From positions 53,323 through 117,322 of the forward strand of contig JAFUPC010000079.1 of assembly GCA_017481495.1 (NCBI GenBank): 64,000 nt of DNA, written 5' to 3'. Under the pieces are notes generated by a model. It did no database searches and was not told the DNA's origin. It saw only the letters and a list, made by a program, of their open reading frames with translations. The stretch is from Clostridia bacterium (GTDB lineage: Bacteria; Bacillota; Clostridia; Oscillospirales; CAG-272). Shown here one piece after another: positions 62,413 to 64,000 of this stretch. Position 1 is the first letter of the stretch; each line of letters begins with the position of its first letter. A program made the translations under genes and the position numbers.

Positions 62413-63174
62413 TTATCCGAACCGTCCGCGGATGTAGTCCTCTGTCCGCGGGTCAGAGGGGGATTCAAACAGCGTTTTCGTGTCTCCCGCTTCGATGAGT
62501 TCACCGAGCAGGAAGAATGCGGTGCGGTCGGATATCCGCGCCGCCTGCTGCATATTGTGGGTCACCATGATGATGGTGTATTTTTCTTTCAGATCCGTGA
62601 CAAGCGACTCGATGCCGGAGGTAGAGATCGGGTCAAGTGCGGAAGTCGGCTCGTCCATGAGCAGGACTTTCGGTTCGACCGCCAGCGCACGCGCGATGCA
62701 CAGTCTCTGCTGCTGACCGCCCGACAGCCGTGCGGCGGACGATTTCAGACGGTCCTTGACCTCATCCCAGAGAACAGCACAGCGCAGGGAGGCTTCGACG
62801 ATCTCGTCCAGCTCTGCCCGGCGGCGGATGCCGTGGGTGCGCGGGCCATATGCCACGTTGTCGTAAATGCTCATCGGAAAGGGATTGGGCTTCTGGAACA
62901 CCATGCCGATGTCGCGGCGCAGGGCGCTGACGTCAACGGACGGGTCGTAGATGTCCCGGCCCTCAAAGAGGACACTGCCCGTGATGTGTACCCCGTCCAC
63001 AAGATCGTTCATGCGGTCGAGGGTCTTGAGAAACGTCGATTTTCCGCAGCCGGACGGCCCGATGAACGCTGTGATGCTGTGCTCCGGAATATCGAGGGAT
63101 ATGCTTTTGAGCGCGTGGGTCTCCCCGTACCAGAGGTTGAGACTGCGCGCGGAAATGATCATATCGTTGTTCAT
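62413..63174 (-). CDS. pstB: Phosphate ABC transporter ATP-binding protein
   Basis: 253 residues. Walker [10 protein letters not shown] at 39-47, [25 protein letters not shown] (PstB-specific) near 91-115, signature LSGGQQQR at 150-157 and Walker [13 protein letters not shown] at 171-182. It energises high-affinity phosphate import. It overlaps the pstA stop by four bases. Confidence 0.97.
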   Translation of the reverse strand: MNNDMIISARSLNLWYGETHALKSISLDIPEHSITAFIGPSGCGKSTFLKTLDRMNDLVDGVHITGSVLFEGRDIYDPSVDVSALRRDIGMVFQKPNPFPMSIYDNVAYGPRTHGIRRRAELDEIVEASLRCAVLWDEVKDRLKSSAARLSGGQQQRLCIARALAVEPKVLLMDEPTSALDPISTSGIESLVTDLKEKYTIIMVTHNMQQAARISDRTAFFLLGELIEAGDTKTLFESPSDPRTEDYIRGRFG

Positions 63175-64000
63175 TTGGTCACCTTACATTTCTTTCCGAT
63201 GATTGCGGCGCCGACGTTCAGAAGACAGGTGAGAATGAGCAAAATCGCCGCAATGGCATACGCCACCTCAAATTCTCCCTGTTCCTTTGCGTAGAAGTAA
63301 AGCGCGACAGTCAGCGATGCTCCCGGCTGGGACAGCGACTCCGCAAAGCCGTAAAGGTCGTGTGCAAAGCCTGCCGTATACAGAAGTGCCGCCGATTCGC
63401 CGAGCATTCTGCCCGCGGACAGCATACAGCCGGTCAGGATACCGTCCAGACACGAGGGCAGGACGACTGTGCGGATGACACGCCATTTTCCCGCGCCCAG
63501 CGCGAATGCGCCGTCACGGATGGATTGCGGAACGGTCTTGAGCGATTCCTGCGCAGTACGCATCATTGTCGGCAGGTTCATGATGACAAGGGTCAGCGCA
63601 CCTGCGATGAGGGAGGTCTGCAATCCGCAGAAATTACAGAACACGAGCATACCGACCAGACCGTAGATGATGGACGGAACGCCGGATAGAATTTCCGCCG
63701 CCGCTTCGATGAGCGTGACAAGACGGGTGTTTTTGGCGTATTCGTTCAGATAGACCGCCGCACCGACACCGAGCGGAAGCACAATGGCAGTCGCCGTCAG
63801 GATGAGATACACCGTATTGAGAATATCGGGCAGAATGCCTATCGTGCCGCGTAGATAACTCGGTGAGGTGGAAAGCAGCTCCCACGTCACACCGGGCAGT
63901 CCCTTTACGAGAACGTAGCCGATCAGAAACACCACGAGCAGGAGCGTCAGACCGACGGAAATGCCCATCAGCGCCCGTGCGCAGACAACGTAAGCGCGGC
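63171..64000 (-). CDS. pstA: Phosphate ABC transporter permease, N terminus outside window
   Basis: At least 265 residues from ATG 63968, but the frame stays open to the window edge (reading [10 protein letters not shown] before it), so the true start is probably to the right of base 64000. Permease features: [54 protein letters not shown], and the EAA-type loop [28 protein letters not shown]. It forms the phosphate channel with PstC, which should lie further right. Confidence 0.93.
   Translation of the reverse strand, partial: RAYVVCARALMGISVGLTLLLVVFLIGYVLVKGLPGVTWELLSTSPSYLRGTIGILPDILNTVYLILTATAIVLPLGVGAAVYLNEYAKNTRLVTLIEAAAEILSGVPSIIYGLVGMLVFCNFCGLQTSLIAGALTLVIMNLPTMMRTAQESLKTVPQSIRDGAFALGAGKWRVIRTVVLPSCLDGILTGCMLSAGRMLGESAALLYTAGFAHDLYGFAESLSQPGASLTVALYFYAKEQGEFEVAYAIAAILLILTCLLNVGAAIIGKKCKVTK

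Overview
The window reads as chromosomal DNA of a Gram-positive anaerobe of the class Clostridia, most like an uncultured gut member of the Oscillospiraceae/Ruminococcaceae. The reasons are: GC-rich coding sequence with consensus sigma-A promoters (mostly 17-base spacers) and strong Shine-Dalgarno sites; Firmicutes-type genes (cdaA-cdaR, RelA/SpoT, hemZ, mutS2, the yqfC-yqfD-phoH-ybeY-era-recO block and a YlbJ-like gene); and a gut-type glycan-degrading set. Taxonomy is inferred from gene content only. I saw no tRNA, rRNA, CRISPR array, insertion sequence, phage gene or replication origin.

Layout. 1-1.9 kb: end of an unknown gene and a three-gene cassette of unknown small proteins. 2-7.3 kb: a GH106-like glycosidase, then a translationally coupled Lrp-type regulator, class I aminotransferase and DUF362/ferredoxin protein. 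7.5-9.3 kb: ispE and dapA facing each other across a terminator. 9.7-14 kb: alpha-L-fucosidase (GH29), alpha-L-rhamnosidase (GH78), a small membrane protein and what may be the tail of a lost glycosidase. 14-19.6 kb: flavin reductase-like protein, an anchored surface protein, aspartate kinase, an atypical PRPP synthetase and an XRE regulator. 19.8-35.4 kb: a long leftward run. It starts at cdaA (diadenylate cyclase) and continues through cdaR, an FAD dehydrogenase, RseC, RecJ, RelA/SpoT, Dtd, HemZ, a uridine-kinase-like protein, purine nucleoside phosphorylase and an MTA/SAH-deaminase-like amidohydrolase; a lipid-flippase-like protein follows beyond a large stem-loop.

35.6-43 kb: ispD with an unknown conserved protein, a FtsX-type ABC exporter, ispF, a coaX-like gene and an ECF transporter S component. 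43.1-48.3 kb: a five-gene leftward operon with rhamnulokinase, a lipoprotein sugar binder, a membrane protein and two TIM-barrel isomerases, which together with the glycosidases points to use of rhamnose/fucose-containing glycans inside the cell. 48.5-50.4 kb: Pit phosphate transporter and its DUF47 partner. 50.5-58.8 kb: mutS2, then recO, a DJ-1-like protein, era, ybeY, phoH, yqfD and yqfC. 58.9-60 kb: a YlbJ-like sporulation gene, divergent from yqfC across an inverted repeat carrying a sigma-E-like promoter. 60-64 kb: phoR, phoP, pstB and the start-truncated pstA.

The points most worth a second look are: a PhoH protein whose Walker A lysine is methionine; a CoaX-like protein with both conserved aspartate motifs altered; a pair of about 136-bp MITE-like repeats with related fragments elsewhere; stem-loops placed around the starts of the flippase and Pit genes; a conserved protein with a nuclease-like motif coupled to ispD; and a rhamnose operon with a binding protein but no permease.
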